Counted from the stretch's first letter, positions 52,401 through 60,015 are shown. The stretch is DNA of 61,181 nucleotides from an uncultured Acidobacteriota bacterium (GCA_903847975.1 CAINFC010000094.1:1-61181), one strand, 5' to 3'. Numbers and translations: made by a program. Notes: generated by a model from the letters alone, not told the origin.

Positions 52401-53778
52401 TAAGGCGGATCGATCCCGGATCGTCCCAGGTGGCGGGAAGCATGAAGAGCCAGTACTCCTGGGTGGTATTCAGCTCCGGGACCACCCCGCGGAACAGGTT
52501 GGGCAGCCATTTGTGCGGCAGCGGCCGCAGAGGTGAGCCGGGCAGGGCTGCCCCGGCGGCCGTTGTGCCGTGCAGGACACCTTCGACGCCAACGGCATTG
52601 GTGCCGCTCTTCAGCATGCCGACGACCCGCACAAAGGTGGATTTGTCCCCGACCAGCGGCACATCCCCGTGCGAAAAGGTCCAGTTCTGGTTGACCTGCA
52701 CCACCTGCATCCCCGAAACCGCCAGGTTCCAGGTCACGGCATCGGCCGAAAAGGGCATGCGGTAGAGGCCTACTCCATTGTAATAAAGAACTCCCTGGGC
52801 ATCGCTGTAGAGCTGCTTCAGATCCACCGAACCGATGGTGCTGCCGCTGGCGATGGTTTCCACCGTTCCTCCGCCCACCGGCATGCGCCGCATGCGCATC
52901 CCCCCGGAAGGCGGCAGCTCCACCCAGAAAAGGTGGGTGGCGCTGGCCACCACCGGGCTGACGTCCAGGTTCCCGGTCGCATCGGTGTAGAGCAGATTGT
53001 AGCCTTTGCTGGCGCCGATCATTTTATATAGATTCCATCCGCTGCCGGGGTTTCGCCAGAAATAGGCCGTACCGTCAACCAGGCGGAGGTGCTTGCCGCC
53101 CGGGGCGTTGGCCCACAGCTCCAGCTGGGATCCGGCTGGGCAGGATGCGGTCACGCAATTTTTCCCCTGACGATATACGCCGCTGCTGTTCATCATCCAG
53201 AGGTAGGAATCGTCCACGTACAGGGAATTTACGCCGGCCAGCGTGCTGATCGCGGATGCGCCGAAAGTGTCCCGCCGGCCCCGCGATACCTGGGCCGACT
53301 CGGCCAGATAATAATAAGCGTCATCCGAAGCCAAAACCAGGTCGGCGGTGGTCGCAACCTGGGCGACAGCCACGGGAGTATTGGCCGCGGCGGCGGCACG
53401 GAACTCCAGCTGGGCAGGGGAAACTCTCAGGTTGAGGTAGTAGACGCCGGAGTCGTCGGCCCGCATCACGGCCCAGAGCGGCGCACCCAGGGTGGACGTA
53501 TAGGCCAGCAGCCGGGAAACCATGCCGTCCTGCGGACGTCGCAGGAAGCGCCAGGGGGCGGGGTAATCGACCGAGGGAATCTCACTGGTGTAAATGAAGC
53601 CACCGCCGATGGTCCAGTGATCGAAGGAGTCGATCAGCACCTCCTGCGGAGTGGCAGCCAGGGCGGCTTCCCGGGAGTTGAGTCCGGCGGCGGAGCCGGC
53701 TTCCGCAGGCAGGCCATACAGTGCAACAACCAGCAGAGCAGCCACCGGGAGCAAGGTCAAAGGAGTACCCGTTTTCAT
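49408..53778 (-). CDS. large secreted metzincin-like metalloprotease with CBM9-like and IPT domains
   Basis: 1456 aa. Signal peptide MKTGTPLTLLPVAALLVVAL; AAGGAG 7 nt upstream fixes ATG 53778. Residues about 40-390 look like a beta-propeller of DUF5050 type (repeats YYLAES, YFWRNPGSGW, LFWVELPPSGG). The catalytic part (about 490-730) has HEAGHNWYRNH at about 650, a HExxHxxxxxH zinc site, and LMSYGSPRWMSDYTYKKIM at about 710, a Met-turn. A DOMON/CBM9-like domain (about 1090-1265) and two IPT/TIG domains (about 1266-1440) finish it. It likely degrades extracellular or surface protein. The eighth motif residue is Tyr where metzincins usually have Gly. Confidence 0.82.
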   Translation of the reverse strand: MKTGTPLTLLPVAALLVVALYGLPAEAGSAAGLNSREAALAATPQEVLIDSFDHWTIGGGFIYTSEIPSVDYPAPWRFLRRPQDGMVSRLLAYTSTLGAPLWAVMRADDSGVYYLNLRVSPAQLEFRAAAAANTPVAVAQVATTADLVLASDDAYYYLAESAQVSRGRRDTFGASAISTLAGVNSLYVDDSYLWMMNSSGVYRQGKNCVTASCPAGSQLELWANAPGGKHLRLVDGTAYFWRNPGSGWNLYKMIGASKGYNLLYTDATGNLDVSPVVASATHLFWVELPPSGGMRMRRMPVGGGTVETIASGSTIGSVDLKQLYSDAQGVLYYNGVGLYRMPFSADAVTWNLAVSGMQVVQVNQNWTFSHGDVPLVGDKSTFVRVVGMLKSGTNAVGVEGVLHGTTAAGAALPGSPLRPLPHKWLPNLFRGVVPELNTTQEYWLFMLPATWDDPGSIRLKFEIDPRHIFDDPDLSDNTKGWDDIVFRNAPPLCAVFIPVHTHNPLPTIHDPWFAEAVALWRRLWPGPGVWTYQQVAPIEELELCWWGPFPYPCFGPYELDQGSDWDNWIPDADKVLLSLFDRWLISDDPDECDNRGAPVHYVGMVHALADADSNGMGSTAGNFFWARMPLASKYPDFDNWNWPWSGTTMAHEAGHNWYRNHVRCAGTEADVDSLYPYGDCTIDLWDANVPEAHWGFDARTLQFIHPQETADLMSYGSPRWMSDYTYKKIMERIGTGTALSRAAAGRNITAPRLNQVSFAARVDGAVDLTSGEGRLNWGWVMPTAALSRSVLGKWQGLAGPDVSQSKPAGTSGAALAPTYHIRLLDARRLLISDTVFVPQPPSSEPNRPGAGSRKAIFSVTFPHPSSPVVAAVQLMRDNEVLDALTPGAAAPSLRIVQPAGLETYLSEMTIQWEAADTAEDKLRFLVQYSPDSGTRWMTLASDLPAAKGQTTQSLTLPDLAWLPGTGSRLTGLIRIAASDGYHTTMATSQAFRVSNQPPQPTILGPAEGQTFAPDQSMNLAGMAVDAEDGNLGDSALSWQISPGGSLGTGANKALEGWRPGSYTLTLTARDSGGTERSASVRAAVANVVVPKVIVPVLDGRCGDGAYDASPRLPLPFHNAGRGTVKLARTNTHLWVCFSGLDHIAGYTGEVGVLVDPDRSGGTGPQSSDYAFFVLQDGSPYVRQGNGSTFSVVGSAEGLAARVSGNSSVWNVEMRIEKSLVGSWDHLAGMAFQFSTAAAGTLVPVSYYWPWLSTRNNPSTFATVALGLVPRITSLSRETAEVGGSAFYLTVTGTDFTGSAQVLWDGLPLATAAFPPGTALAEVPADKLVAAGEVAVSVRNGTNDFLSNFLPFEVQNPAPVLSGIQPATVRAGSPAFQVTVAGTNFMPGAVACWNGEARTTERLSNTQLRVQIRDTDVAAPRTAGITVFTPGPGGGTTAPARMRVLTDTSLYLPVVLK

Positions 53779-53916
53779 TTTCCAACTCCTTATTCGGTTG
53801 AATGGAGCGAAAAAACAAGCTTTTTCCAAGTCTAAACCTATTCCAGCAACGGCATAGGAAGATGAACGATTATATCCTTTTTCCGGTTTCCGGTTGTCGG
53901 TGCGAGTCAAGTCGGC

Positions 53917-53998
53917 GAAAGCGGGGTTCCGGAATCGAACCCGGATCCGCCGTTTCCTGAAAAACCGGCTTCGATCCGCATAACCGATTCTGTATTGG
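53917..53998. repeat. short dispersed repeat, copy B
   Basis: Partner of the copy at 49321-49400, about two-thirds identical by eye. On the minus strand it contains a sequence resembling a tRNA T-arm (GGGTTCGATTCC), but no other tRNA parts. From 53779 to 54157 I find no gene. Confidence 0.6.
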
Positions 53999-54087
53999 CA
54001 GGATTTCGGGCCGTCCCTTCCGCACCGGCGAGGAGGAGATTGCCGGGAAAGGGAACACCGCCCGGAAGCCGGGACGGCCGCCGCGCT

Positions 54088-54159
54088 GACCGGGGCGGCG
54101 GCCAACCGGTCAGGAGTTGTCTCCCATGCAACTCCCGCCCGGCTGGCGGCGCCCCGGTC
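54088..54159. repeat. long inverted repeat at the end of the arsenic operon
   Basis: GACCGGGGCG (54088-54097) pairs perfectly with CGCCCCGGTC (54150-54159), the right arm overlapping the arsG-like stop codon. A second stem, GGAGTTG/CAACTCC, lies between (54113-54135). It could end the operon transcript, although no T-run follows on the minus strand. Confidence 0.45.
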
Positions 54160-54850
54160 AGAACCCGGAGGAAAAGAGATAGTAGTAGCAGTAGTAGATG
54201 CCGGCAGCGACAAATACGGCGCCGGTTATCATTCGGGCGGGCTTTTCCCAGCGGGTCATTTGCCGGAAGAAACGCGAAGCGGACTGCACTCCGCCTAAAA
54301 GCGCGAAGGCCAAAGCCAATACCGGCAAACCCGTTCCGATCCCATAGGCCACCGGCAGAATAATCGGCGATTGCCGCTCCACGGCGATGGGGATCAGGCT
54401 GCCGAAGAACAGGGCGGCCGAAACCGGGCAGAACGAAAAAGCGAACAGCGATCCGAGCAGAAGAGCGCCCCAGATCCCATGGCGGCCCACCCGCTCCCCC
54501 GACCGGGCGATCCAGTTTCCGCTCAGCCCGGTCATCCGTATCAGGCCAAGCAGAAACAGCCCGACGAGAATCAGCAAAGGTCCCATGATCCGGTTCATGG
54601 AACTTTGCAGAAACAGGGCCACCGACTGAATTTCCAGCAGGCTGCTCACCACCAGCCAGGCCAGGACGGCATAGGCCAGGCAGCGGCCCAGGGCATAGAG
54701 CAGGCCCGACAGCAGGGTCCGCCACGGCAGGTGGATTTCACGGGTGATGAAAGAAACCGCGGTCAGATTGGTGGCCAGCGGACAAGGGCTGATCGAAGTG
54801 AGAATCCCCAGCCATAAGGCGCTCCCCAAAGCGGCAACAAACCCTTCCAT
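54158..54850 (-). CDS. ArsG-like permease (CcdA/DsbD-fold)
   Basis: 230 aa, six or seven TM helices. The start matches the organoarsenical permease type: GILTSISPCPLATNLTAVSF, SGLLYALGRCLAYAVLAWL, and a second half with FSFCPVSAALFFG. Each half has a Cys-Pro pair, as in DsbD/CcdA thiol-electron carriers. ArsG proteins are reported with ArsE and ArsF to move or reduce aromatic arsenicals; arsE- and arsF-like genes lie upstream in the same operon. It is the last gene of the operon, 51 nt after the OsmC gene. Confidence 0.8.
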   Translation of the reverse strand: MEGFVAALGSALWLGILTSISPCPLATNLTAVSFITREIHLPWRTLLSGLLYALGRCLAYAVLAWLVVSSLLEIQSVALFLQSSMNRIMGPLLILVGLFLLGLIRMTGLSGNWIARSGERVGRHGIWGALLLGSLFAFSFCPVSAALFFGSLIPIAVERQSPIILPVAYGIGTGLPVLALAFALLGGVQSASRFFRQMTRWEKPARMITGAVFVAAGIYYCYYYLFSSGF

Positions 54851-54901
54851 TGCTTATCGGCCCCTTAATTTCGAGGTTGGCGGGCCAAAGCCCGGTAACG
54901 G

Positions 54902-55357
54902 CTACTCATGGAGAAGCTTCAGATCCGGCTCGATCAGAATCTGCGATTTTACCGAGTTGGCCACCAGGCTGTATTTCTGTGCGGTCTCCAGGGCCCGGGC
55001 AACCCGCTTTTCCACAATTTCCTTCCGGGACAAATCGCAGCGAACCACAATGCCGGGCCGCAGTACGACCCGGGTAATGATCTCGGTTCGATCCAGCTCG
55101 ATGAGCTTGGTCCCTTCGGCGCGGCATTCGTAGGAAACCAGATCCAGCTGGAAGCGCTCCGCCGTCCAGATAAACATCATCATGATGCAGGTATTGACCG
55201 CGGCGACAAAGGCATCCTCCGGGGTCAGCACACCCGGATGACCGTGCGCTTCGGGGGGCGCGGAAAAATCCATTTCCGGGCCGTTCCCCATCTTGAGGCG
55301 GCCCCAATGTTCCCCTTTCCACGATACGGTGGTGTTATAGACGGCCATGCGGGACAT
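54902..55357 (-). CDS. OsmC-family protein
   Basis: 151 aa. The OsmC/Ohr fold is seen in GVLTPEDAFVAAVNTCIMMM (the first redox Cys region) and RCDLSRKEIVEKRVARALET. OsmC/Ohr proteins reduce organic hydroperoxides by a dithiol mechanism; here only the Cys in NTCIMMM is in the expected position, and a second Cys sits in SYECRAEGT, so both candidates are present. AGGAGG precedes ATG 55357, which shares its A with the stop of the previous gene (TGATG). Placement in an ars operon suggests a role in thiol or arsenic-induced oxidative chemistry. Confidence 0.83.
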   Translation of the reverse strand: MSRMAVYNTTVSWKGEHWGRLKMGNGPEMDFSAPPEAHGHPGVLTPEDAFVAAVNTCIMMMFIWTAERFQLDLVSYECRAEGTKLIELDRTEIITRVVLRPGIVVRCDLSRKEIVEKRVARALETAQKYSLVANSVKSQILIEPDLKLLHE

Positions 55358-55845
55358 CACTTTTCCTCCTGGTTCATTCCGGAAATGCCGGCTGCGGCCA
55401 TCTCAGAATTTTCCCGGGGCCGGTTTTCCGTCTCGTGCGAGGATTCCAGCAGGCGGTCAACCAGCTGACTCATCGCCGTGGCGGTCGCCATGACCATGTC
55501 CCGGCCGCAGGCGGAAAGGCGCCGGGCGGTTCCCAGCTCCTCACGGGCATGCGGTGATAAAGCACTTACCACAATACCGGCGGCCGGTTTTCCGCTGTAC
55601 CTCTCCGTTCCCCGGGCCGCACAGCGCTTCTCGCAACCGTCGATGGCGATGGTCGGGTAGGCGCGGGCAAAGGCCCGATCCCCTTCGCCTCCGGCCAGAA
55701 ACAGGGGGAGACAGATGGTTGCAGTTTTCCCTTTCTGCATGGTTTCCATTACTTTCCGGACCGCCAGGCGGGAAATGGTTCCTTCCGGCATCTCCTCACC
55801 GGAACAGGAGATCAGACCGACTTTTTTCGGGGGAAGATCAGCCAT
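55357..55845 (-). CDS. DGC-domain zinc-binding protein
   Basis: 162 aa. The DGC motif of the family is IAIDGCEKRCAARG; a second cysteine block is GLISCSGEE near the start, and a third ICLPLFLAGG. The family (PF08859-like) is thought to bind zinc through these cysteines; the function is not established. It overlaps the second DGC gene by 8 nt and is coupled to OsmC. Cysteine-rich binding could equally take As(III). Confidence 0.78.
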   Translation of the reverse strand: MADLPPKKVGLISCSGEEMPEGTISRLAVRKVMETMQKGKTATICLPLFLAGGEGDRAFARAYPTIAIDGCEKRCAARGTERYSGKPAAGIVVSALSPHAREELGTARRLSACGRDMVMATATAMSQLVDRLLESSHETENRPRENSEMAAAGISGMNQEEK

Positions 55846-56248
55846 TTTTCACCTCGTCTTTGATTTCGTCCACCAGAAGGGCCACTTCTTCGCCCAGCGC
55901 CCGGGCCAGCTGATGCCCGGCCTCATTCAGCTCGGAAATCCCCTCGGGCTTCCATTCGGGGTGCCTTCGGAAGGTATCCAGCACCTGCAGCGCATGCCGC
56001 ACCTCTCCCCCCATTTCGGCCGCCACCTTGGCGGCGCAGGAGAGCTTGCAGCCGTCAACGGCAATGACCGGCGTACGGGCCAGAGCCTCCCTGGTCTCCT
56101 CCTCGCCAAGCACCAGCAGGGAAAGAGGCATGATTCGGCTTGTTTCCGGGCGCAGGTCTTCGGTCACGCAAAAAGCGCTTTCCCGGGCCACGCTGCCGTA
56201 CGCTTTCCCGATGCCGCTGCAGGGGACAATAAAGGCCTTGGGGTTCAT
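55838..56248 (-). CDS. DGC-domain zinc-binding protein, second copy
   Basis: 136 aa. FIVPCSGIGKAYGSVARES at the start, then IAVDGCKLSCAAKVAAEMG, the DGC signature. It resembles its neighbour in motif order but not closely in sequence, so the two may form a heteromer. Its ATG overlaps the stop of the H-like gene by 4 nt. Confidence 0.78.
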   Translation of the reverse strand: MNPKAFIVPCSGIGKAYGSVARESAFCVTEDLRPETSRIMPLSLLVLGEEETREALARTPVIAVDGCKLSCAAKVAAEMGGEVRHALQVLDTFRRHPEWKPEGISELNEAGHQLARALGEEVALLVDEIKDEVKNG

Positions 56249-56682
56249 TGCTGCAGCTCCGCTTCCGCCGTCCTCCGGACGAACTCCAGATAGTCCGTGG
56301 CACTCCGCAGCGTTTTTCTTTCTTCCTCCCAGTCGCTCAGCTCCAGCACGGCGATCCAGCCTTTGCCATAGGGGTCCAGGTTGATCAGTTCCGAGGAGAG
56401 TTCCAGCTCCGGATTCACTTCGACAATGCGGCCGCTGACCGGGGAGGGCATCTCCAGAACGGCTTTCACCGTCTCGATGTTGCCCAGTTCCCCGGCGGCT
56501 TTCACCAGGGTTCCCACCGGGGCGATATGCGCAAAGGTCACATCCCCGTTCAACTGCTGGGCAAAATCGGAAAGTCCCACCCGGCCCCGCGATCCTTCCA
56601 CCGCCACCCACAGGCCGGTATCATTGAAATACAGCTCCTCCGGAACTCGAAAAATAAACTTGTCCACCATCGTTTCCAGCAT
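56245..56682 (-). CDS. GcvH-like lipoyl carrier protein
   Basis: 145 aa. Lipoyl-domain fold of the glycine-cleavage H protein: LWVAVEGSRGRVGLSDFAQQ, then NIETVKAVLEMPSPVSGRI, where Lys73 is the expected lipoylation site, and PELINLDPYGKGWIAVL-like end (LINLDPYGKGWIAVLE). No gcvT, gcvP or lipoate ligase is near. Stand-alone H-like proteins in sulfur-oxidising bacteria act as lipoate-binding carriers of thiol groups. Here the gene lies in an arsenic operon, where a dithiol carrier could bind As(III) or pass electrons. AAGGAG is 8 nt before ATG. Confidence 0.85.
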   Translation of the reverse strand: MLETMVDKFIFRVPEELYFNDTGLWVAVEGSRGRVGLSDFAQQLNGDVTFAHIAPVGTLVKAAGELGNIETVKAVLEMPSPVSGRIVEVNPELELSSELINLDPYGKGWIAVLELSDWEEERKTLRSATDYLEFVRRTAEAELQQ

Positions 56683-56719
56683 GAAGATGTCTCCTTGTTG
56701 CGCGAAGAAAACCCGGGAA

Positions 56720-56956
56720 CTACGGGAGCAGCCACTGCCTGATTTCCTCCGGCTCGGGTATGCGGCCGGAGGATTTAACCACTCCGTCTACGGAAATGGC
56801 CGGAGTGGATAAGACGCCTAGCGAAATAATTTCCTGGATATCGGTTATCTTCTCCACCCGGAAGTCCGGGTTCGTTTCGCCGACTGCTTGCCGGACCATC
56901 TCTTCCACTTTCCGGCACCGGGCGCACCCGGGACCGTAGATTCTGACAATTCCCAT
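56720..56956 (-). CDS. small thioredoxin/glutaredoxin-like protein (ArsE-like)
   Basis: 78 aa. A minimal thioredoxin fold with CxxC in IYGPGCARCRKVEE, and a cis-Pro in LSTPAISVDG; it matches the redox-active-disulfide-2 family. In characterised organoarsenical operons a protein of this size lies beside ArsF and ArsG, and this is probably its counterpart. It starts 11 nt after the arsF-like gene. Confidence 0.8.
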   Translation of the reverse strand: MGIVRIYGPGCARCRKVEEMVRQAVGETNPDFRVEKITDIQEIISLGVLSTPAISVDGVVKSSGRIPEPEEIRQWLLP

Positions 56957-56967
56957 AAATACCGGCC

Positions 56968-57393
56968 TTATTTCCCCGCCATGAAAGACGAGATTTCGCT
57001 TTTCACGTAGCCGGCAAAATCCTCGGGCGAGTGAACCAGTTCCCAGACCTTGGGCAGATTGCGAAACTGCTCGGTCTTGTTGTCCTTCACTTTGACAATG
57101 ACCAGCGATTTGGTTATCAGCTTGAAGTCCTCTACGAAATGCTTGTTTTGCGGCTCCTCGATGTTGACCGTCTGGAAAACCAGCGCTCCGCTCTTCAGCT
57201 CGTTCGGAAAGGCTTTGTTGATCGAGTCGATCGACAGAGCCTCGATTTTCATGCAGGTAGCGCATCGCTGGGTGGTATGGAAGTAATAGGCAACATACGG
57301 GCTCCGGTTTTCCGCCGCAACGGCATCCGCCATGCCGGCAGAAAGGGTCAGAACGACAGCCAGCAGCCATGGAATTGAAGATAATTTTTTCAT
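56968..57393 (-). CDS. ArsF-like thioredoxin-fold protein
   Basis: 141 aa. Signal peptide (SIPWLLAVVLTLSAGMADAVA) then AYYFHTTQRCATCMKIEALS, a CxxC with the FH..xRC start seen in ArsF-family proteins, named as nitroreductase subunits for nitro-aromatic arsenicals. It would work in the periplasm with the ArsG-like electron carrier. GGGAG is 6 nt upstream of ATG 57393. Confidence 0.8.
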   Translation of the reverse strand: MKKLSSIPWLLAVVLTLSAGMADAVAAENRSPYVAYYFHTTQRCATCMKIEALSIDSINKAFPNELKSGALVFQTVNIEEPQNKHFVEDFKLITKSLVIVKVKDNKTEQFRNLPKVWELVHSPEDFAGYVKSEISSFMAGK

Positions 57394-57481
57394 TGTAACT
57401 CCCGTAATTTTATGAATAAAACCGTCAGGACTCTTCCGGGCAAACGCCTGCGCGCCCCCCGGGGAGCCGGATGAAAACCAC

Positions 57482-58561
57482 CTAATTGGTCGCATCCGCC
57501 TCCTGAAACCAATGCCGGGTGCGATTGCACACCGAACAGACCGAAAGCATGACCGGAACCTCGATCAGCACGCCCACCACCGTGGCCAGGGCGGCGCCGG
57601 AGCCGGGGCCAAACAGCGCGATCGCCGTGGCCACCGCCAGTTCAAAGAAGTTGCTGGCGCCGATGAGTGCGCCGGGAGCGGCCACCGAATACTGCACTTT
57701 GAAAACCCGCATCAGGGCGTAGGTCAGGGAGGAATTGAAGTAGACCTGGATCAGAATGGGCACGGCGATCAGCAGCACATGAATGAATTTGCCGGTGATG
57801 TTATCGGCCTGAAACCCGAAAATCAGGACCAGGGTGGCCAGCAGGGCGATCATGCTGACCGGAGCGAACTTCGGCAGCAGTATGTTTTCGAACCATTCCC
57901 TCCCGTGACTTCGAATCAGCTGACGCCGAAGAACCATGCCCAGGGTCAGCGGAATAACGATGAATACGATGACGGAATAGAGCAGGACCCGAAAGGGAAC
58001 CTCCAGCGAGGAGGCGCCGCTGACCAGGTACCGCACGATGGGCGCGAAGAGAACCAGCATGATGAGATCGTTGACCGAAACCTGCACCAGCGTGTAGGCG
58101 GGGTCGCCGTCGGTAAGATAGCTCCAGACAAAGACCATGGCCGTACAGGGCGCGGCCGCCAGAATGATGCATCCGGCGATATACTGGTCCGCTTCGGCGG
58201 CGTTGATCCAGGTACCGAATAAATAGCGGAAGAACAGCCAGGCGATGGCGGCCATCGAAAACGGTTTCACCAGCCAGTTGATGATCAGGGTTATGACCAG
58301 CCCCCGCGGGCGGCGGCCGATATCGCGGATGGCGGCAAAATCCACCTTCATCATCATGGGAGTGATCATCAGCCAGATCAGAACGGCAATGGGGCCGTTG
58401 ATCTGGCTGCCGGCCCCGAATTCCAGGCGCCGCAGGGCATCGATCAGGCCGGGCAGCAGTTTGCCGAGCAGAATGCCGCCCAGCATGCAGGCCCCTACCC
58501 AGACCGTCAGGTACCTTTCAAATACGTTCAGCCGTTTGGCTGTGCCTGCTGTCTCCGCCAT
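57482..58561 (-). CDS. arsB: ACR3-family arsenite efflux permease
   Basis: 359 aa, ten TM helices. ACR3 signatures: GPIAVLIWLMITPMMMKVDF, NWLVKPFSMAAIAWLFF, CIILAAAPCTAMVFVWSYL (thiol-coordinating Cys), and GASNFFELAVATAIALFG. It expels As(OH)3 driven by the proton gradient. GGGAGG is close upstream of ATG 58561. The symbol acr3 is also used for this family. It is the second gene of the ars operon. Confidence 0.95.
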   Translation of the reverse strand: MAETAGTAKRLNVFERYLTVWVGACMLGGILLGKLLPGLIDALRRLEFGAGSQINGPIAVLIWLMITPMMMKVDFAAIRDIGRRPRGLVITLIINWLVKPFSMAAIAWLFFRYLFGTWINAAEADQYIAGCIILAAAPCTAMVFVWSYLTDGDPAYTLVQVSVNDLIMLVLFAPIVRYLVSGASSLEVPFRVLLYSVIVFIVIPLTLGMVLRRQLIRSHGREWFENILLPKFAPVSMIALLATLVLIFGFQADNITGKFIHVLLIAVPILIQVYFNSSLTYALMRVFKVQYSVAAPGALIGASNFFELAVATAIALFGPGSGAALATVVGVLIEVPVMLSVCSVCNRTRHWFQEADATN

Positions 58562-58634
58562 TTCCCCTCCCGTCTCGTTGGTGTGTGTTCTTCTTTCGTG
58601 ATGCCTCCGCCCGGGAGCCTCACCCCGGTGGGGC

Positions 58635-59138
58635 TCATCCCCGGGCCTCCAGGACTTCCGGGAGAGTGGCCACAAACTGTCGGATTTCGTCCCGGACCCG
58701 CCGATACGGCGTCAGCCGCTCCTCTTCCGTAGCAGCCTCCCTGGCCAGGGCGGGCGGATCGTCGAAGCCGACGTGCATGACCCGGGTTTTCCCCGGGAAG
58801 AGCGGACAGGTTTCCTGCGCATGACCGCAAACCGTGACCACCAGGTCGAACGGCACCGACAGCAATTCCGTAACCTTTTTGGATCGGTGGCCGGATATGT
58901 CCACTCCGGCTTCGGCCATCACCCGGACCGCGTCGGGATTCAAACCATGGGTTTCCAGGCCGGCAGACCAGGCATCCACCCGGCTCCCCTGGAGCGCCCG
59001 CGCCCATCCTTCCGCCATCTGGCTTCGGCAGGAATTTCCCGTGCAAAGAAAAAGGACCTTCCACTTTCCGGCCGGGCCTTCCTGAAGCCGGCCGCCGTCC
59101 GGAGGCGCTTTGGGGTTGCTGCTGATCGATCGCATCAT
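58635..59138 (-). CDS. arsC: arsenate reductase, low-molecular-weight phosphatase type
   Basis: 167 aa with a 26-residue N-terminal extension. P-loop LCTGNSCRSQMAEGWA (Cys32, Arg38) binds arsenate; Cys104 and Cys111 in VCGHAQETCP complete the triple-cysteine relay of the thioredoxin-coupled class. Reduces As(V) to As(III) for the ACR3 pump. It is the first gene of the operon; the start (59138 or 59135) lies about 20 nt after the predicted transcription start. Confidence 0.94.
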   Translation of the reverse strand: MMRSISSNPKAPPDGGRLQEGPAGKWKVLFLCTGNSCRSQMAEGWARALQGSRVDAWSAGLETHGLNPDAVRVMAEAGVDISGHRSKKVTELLSVPFDLVVTVCGHAQETCPLFPGKTRVMHVGFDDPPALAREAATEEERLTPYRRVRDEIRQFVATLPEVLEARG

Positions 59139-59165
59139 CCGTTCCTTGACTTCGTCAGTCGGCTA

Positions 59166-59194
59166 AGTATAACAACCATCCCTCTTGCCGTCAA
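59166..59194 (-). promoter_or_regulatory. promoter of the ars operon (divergent region)
   Basis: On the minus strand TTGACG (59194-59189), a 17-nt spacer and TATACT (59171-59166): a strong match. An imperfect inverted repeat (AATAACCCTCCAT facing ATGGTTGTTAT) spans it and could be an ArsR operator, although no arsR is in the window. A weaker plus-strand promoter (TTGCCG, 17 nt, TAAAAA at 59185-59213) overlaps and could serve the divergent FGE-like gene. Confidence 0.7.
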
Positions 59195-59252
59195 TGGAGG
59201 GTTATTGTAAAAATATCCCTGTGAAACCAATTTCGGGAGAGGGAGGAATACC

Positions 59253-59993
59253 ATGAAAATGATCCGAAACCAGGGGCATGGCGCCGGAAAAAGCCTGACC
59301 CTTTCCCTCGGCGGCGAAACCGTCCTGGATTTTTCCTTCATCCCCGCCGGCTCTTTCCGGATGGGGAGCCCGGTAGCCGAGGAGGGCCATGAGGATTCCG
59401 AGGCGCCGCAGCGCCTGGTCACATTCTCCCGTGATTTCTGGCTGTCCTCCGCGCCGGTCACCGCAGAACAATGGAACGCGCTCATGGGGCTGCCGCCGGA
59501 AGCACCCCCTGACGGGGCACAGCCCCGGACGCATGTCAGCTGGGAGGATGCCCAGCGGTTCGTCGTCAGGCTCTCCGCTGTTTTCCCCGGGCAGTCCTTC
59601 CGCCTGCCGACCGAAGCGGAGTGGGAATACGCCTGCCGCGCAGGAACCACCGGCTGCTATTCCAACGGAGAAACCGAGGCCGACCTGGCACAGATCGCCT
59701 GGTACGCCGGCAACAGCGGCGGGACGACCCATCCGGTAGGGATGAAGGAGAAAAACGCCTGGGGCCTCTATGATATGCACGGAAATGTCTTCGAGTGGTG
59801 TCTGGATTGGGATGGGCCGTACCCCTGCGAAGAGCAAAGAGATCCCACCGGACCGCCCGACGGCACGAAAAGAATTCTCCGCGGCGGCTGCTTCAAATGC
59901 CCCCCGCTCTATTGCCGCGCCGCCAACCGTTACAGCGCGCCGCCGGACCGGAGAGCCCCCAACTTCGGCTTTCGGCTCGCGGCCGTTCCATAA
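59253..59993 (+). CDS. formylglycine-generating enzyme (FGE/SUMF1)-like protein
   Basis: 246 aa. FGE-sulfatase fold: FIPAGSFRMGSP, RLPTEAEWEYACRAGT, GLYDMHGNVFEWCLDW, ILRGGCFKC and NFGFRLA. The two cysteines that bind copper in true FGE are kept with right spacing, Cys216 and Cys221 in CPPLYC; most bacterial SUMF1 relatives lack them. FGE oxidises a Cys in sulfatases to formylglycine. No signal peptide, so cytoplasmic. GGAGG is 7 nt before the ATG. No sulfatase gene is in the window, and its divergence from the ars operon may be coincidental. Confidence 0.85.
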   Translation: MKMIRNQGHGAGKSLTLSLGGETVLDFSFIPAGSFRMGSPVAEEGHEDSEAPQRLVTFSRDFWLSSAPVTAEQWNALMGLPPEAPPDGAQPRTHVSWEDAQRFVVRLSAVFPGQSFRLPTEAEWEYACRAGTTGCYSNGETEADLAQIAWYAGNSGGTTHPVGMKEKNAWGLYDMHGNVFEWCLDWDGPYPCEEQRDPTGPPDGTKRILRGGCFKCPPLYCRAANRYSAPPDRRAPNFGFRLAAVP

Positions 59994-60015
59994 AAGAAAT
60001 CAGGGGCACCCGCCT

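Noticed and set aside
50923-52536. 537-aa plus-strand open frame
   Set aside because: Antisense to the secreted metalloprotease; no motif or ribosome site.
53917-53950. tRNA-like T-arm on the minus strand (GGGTTCGATTCC)
   Set aside because: No matching acceptor, D-arm or anticodon arm can be built; the sequence belongs to a dispersed repeat.
49408-54213. longer 1601-aa version of the metalloprotease starting at 54213
   Set aside because: The extra 145 residues are Arg/Ser-rich and precede the true signal peptide; ATG 53778 has a strong ribosome site.
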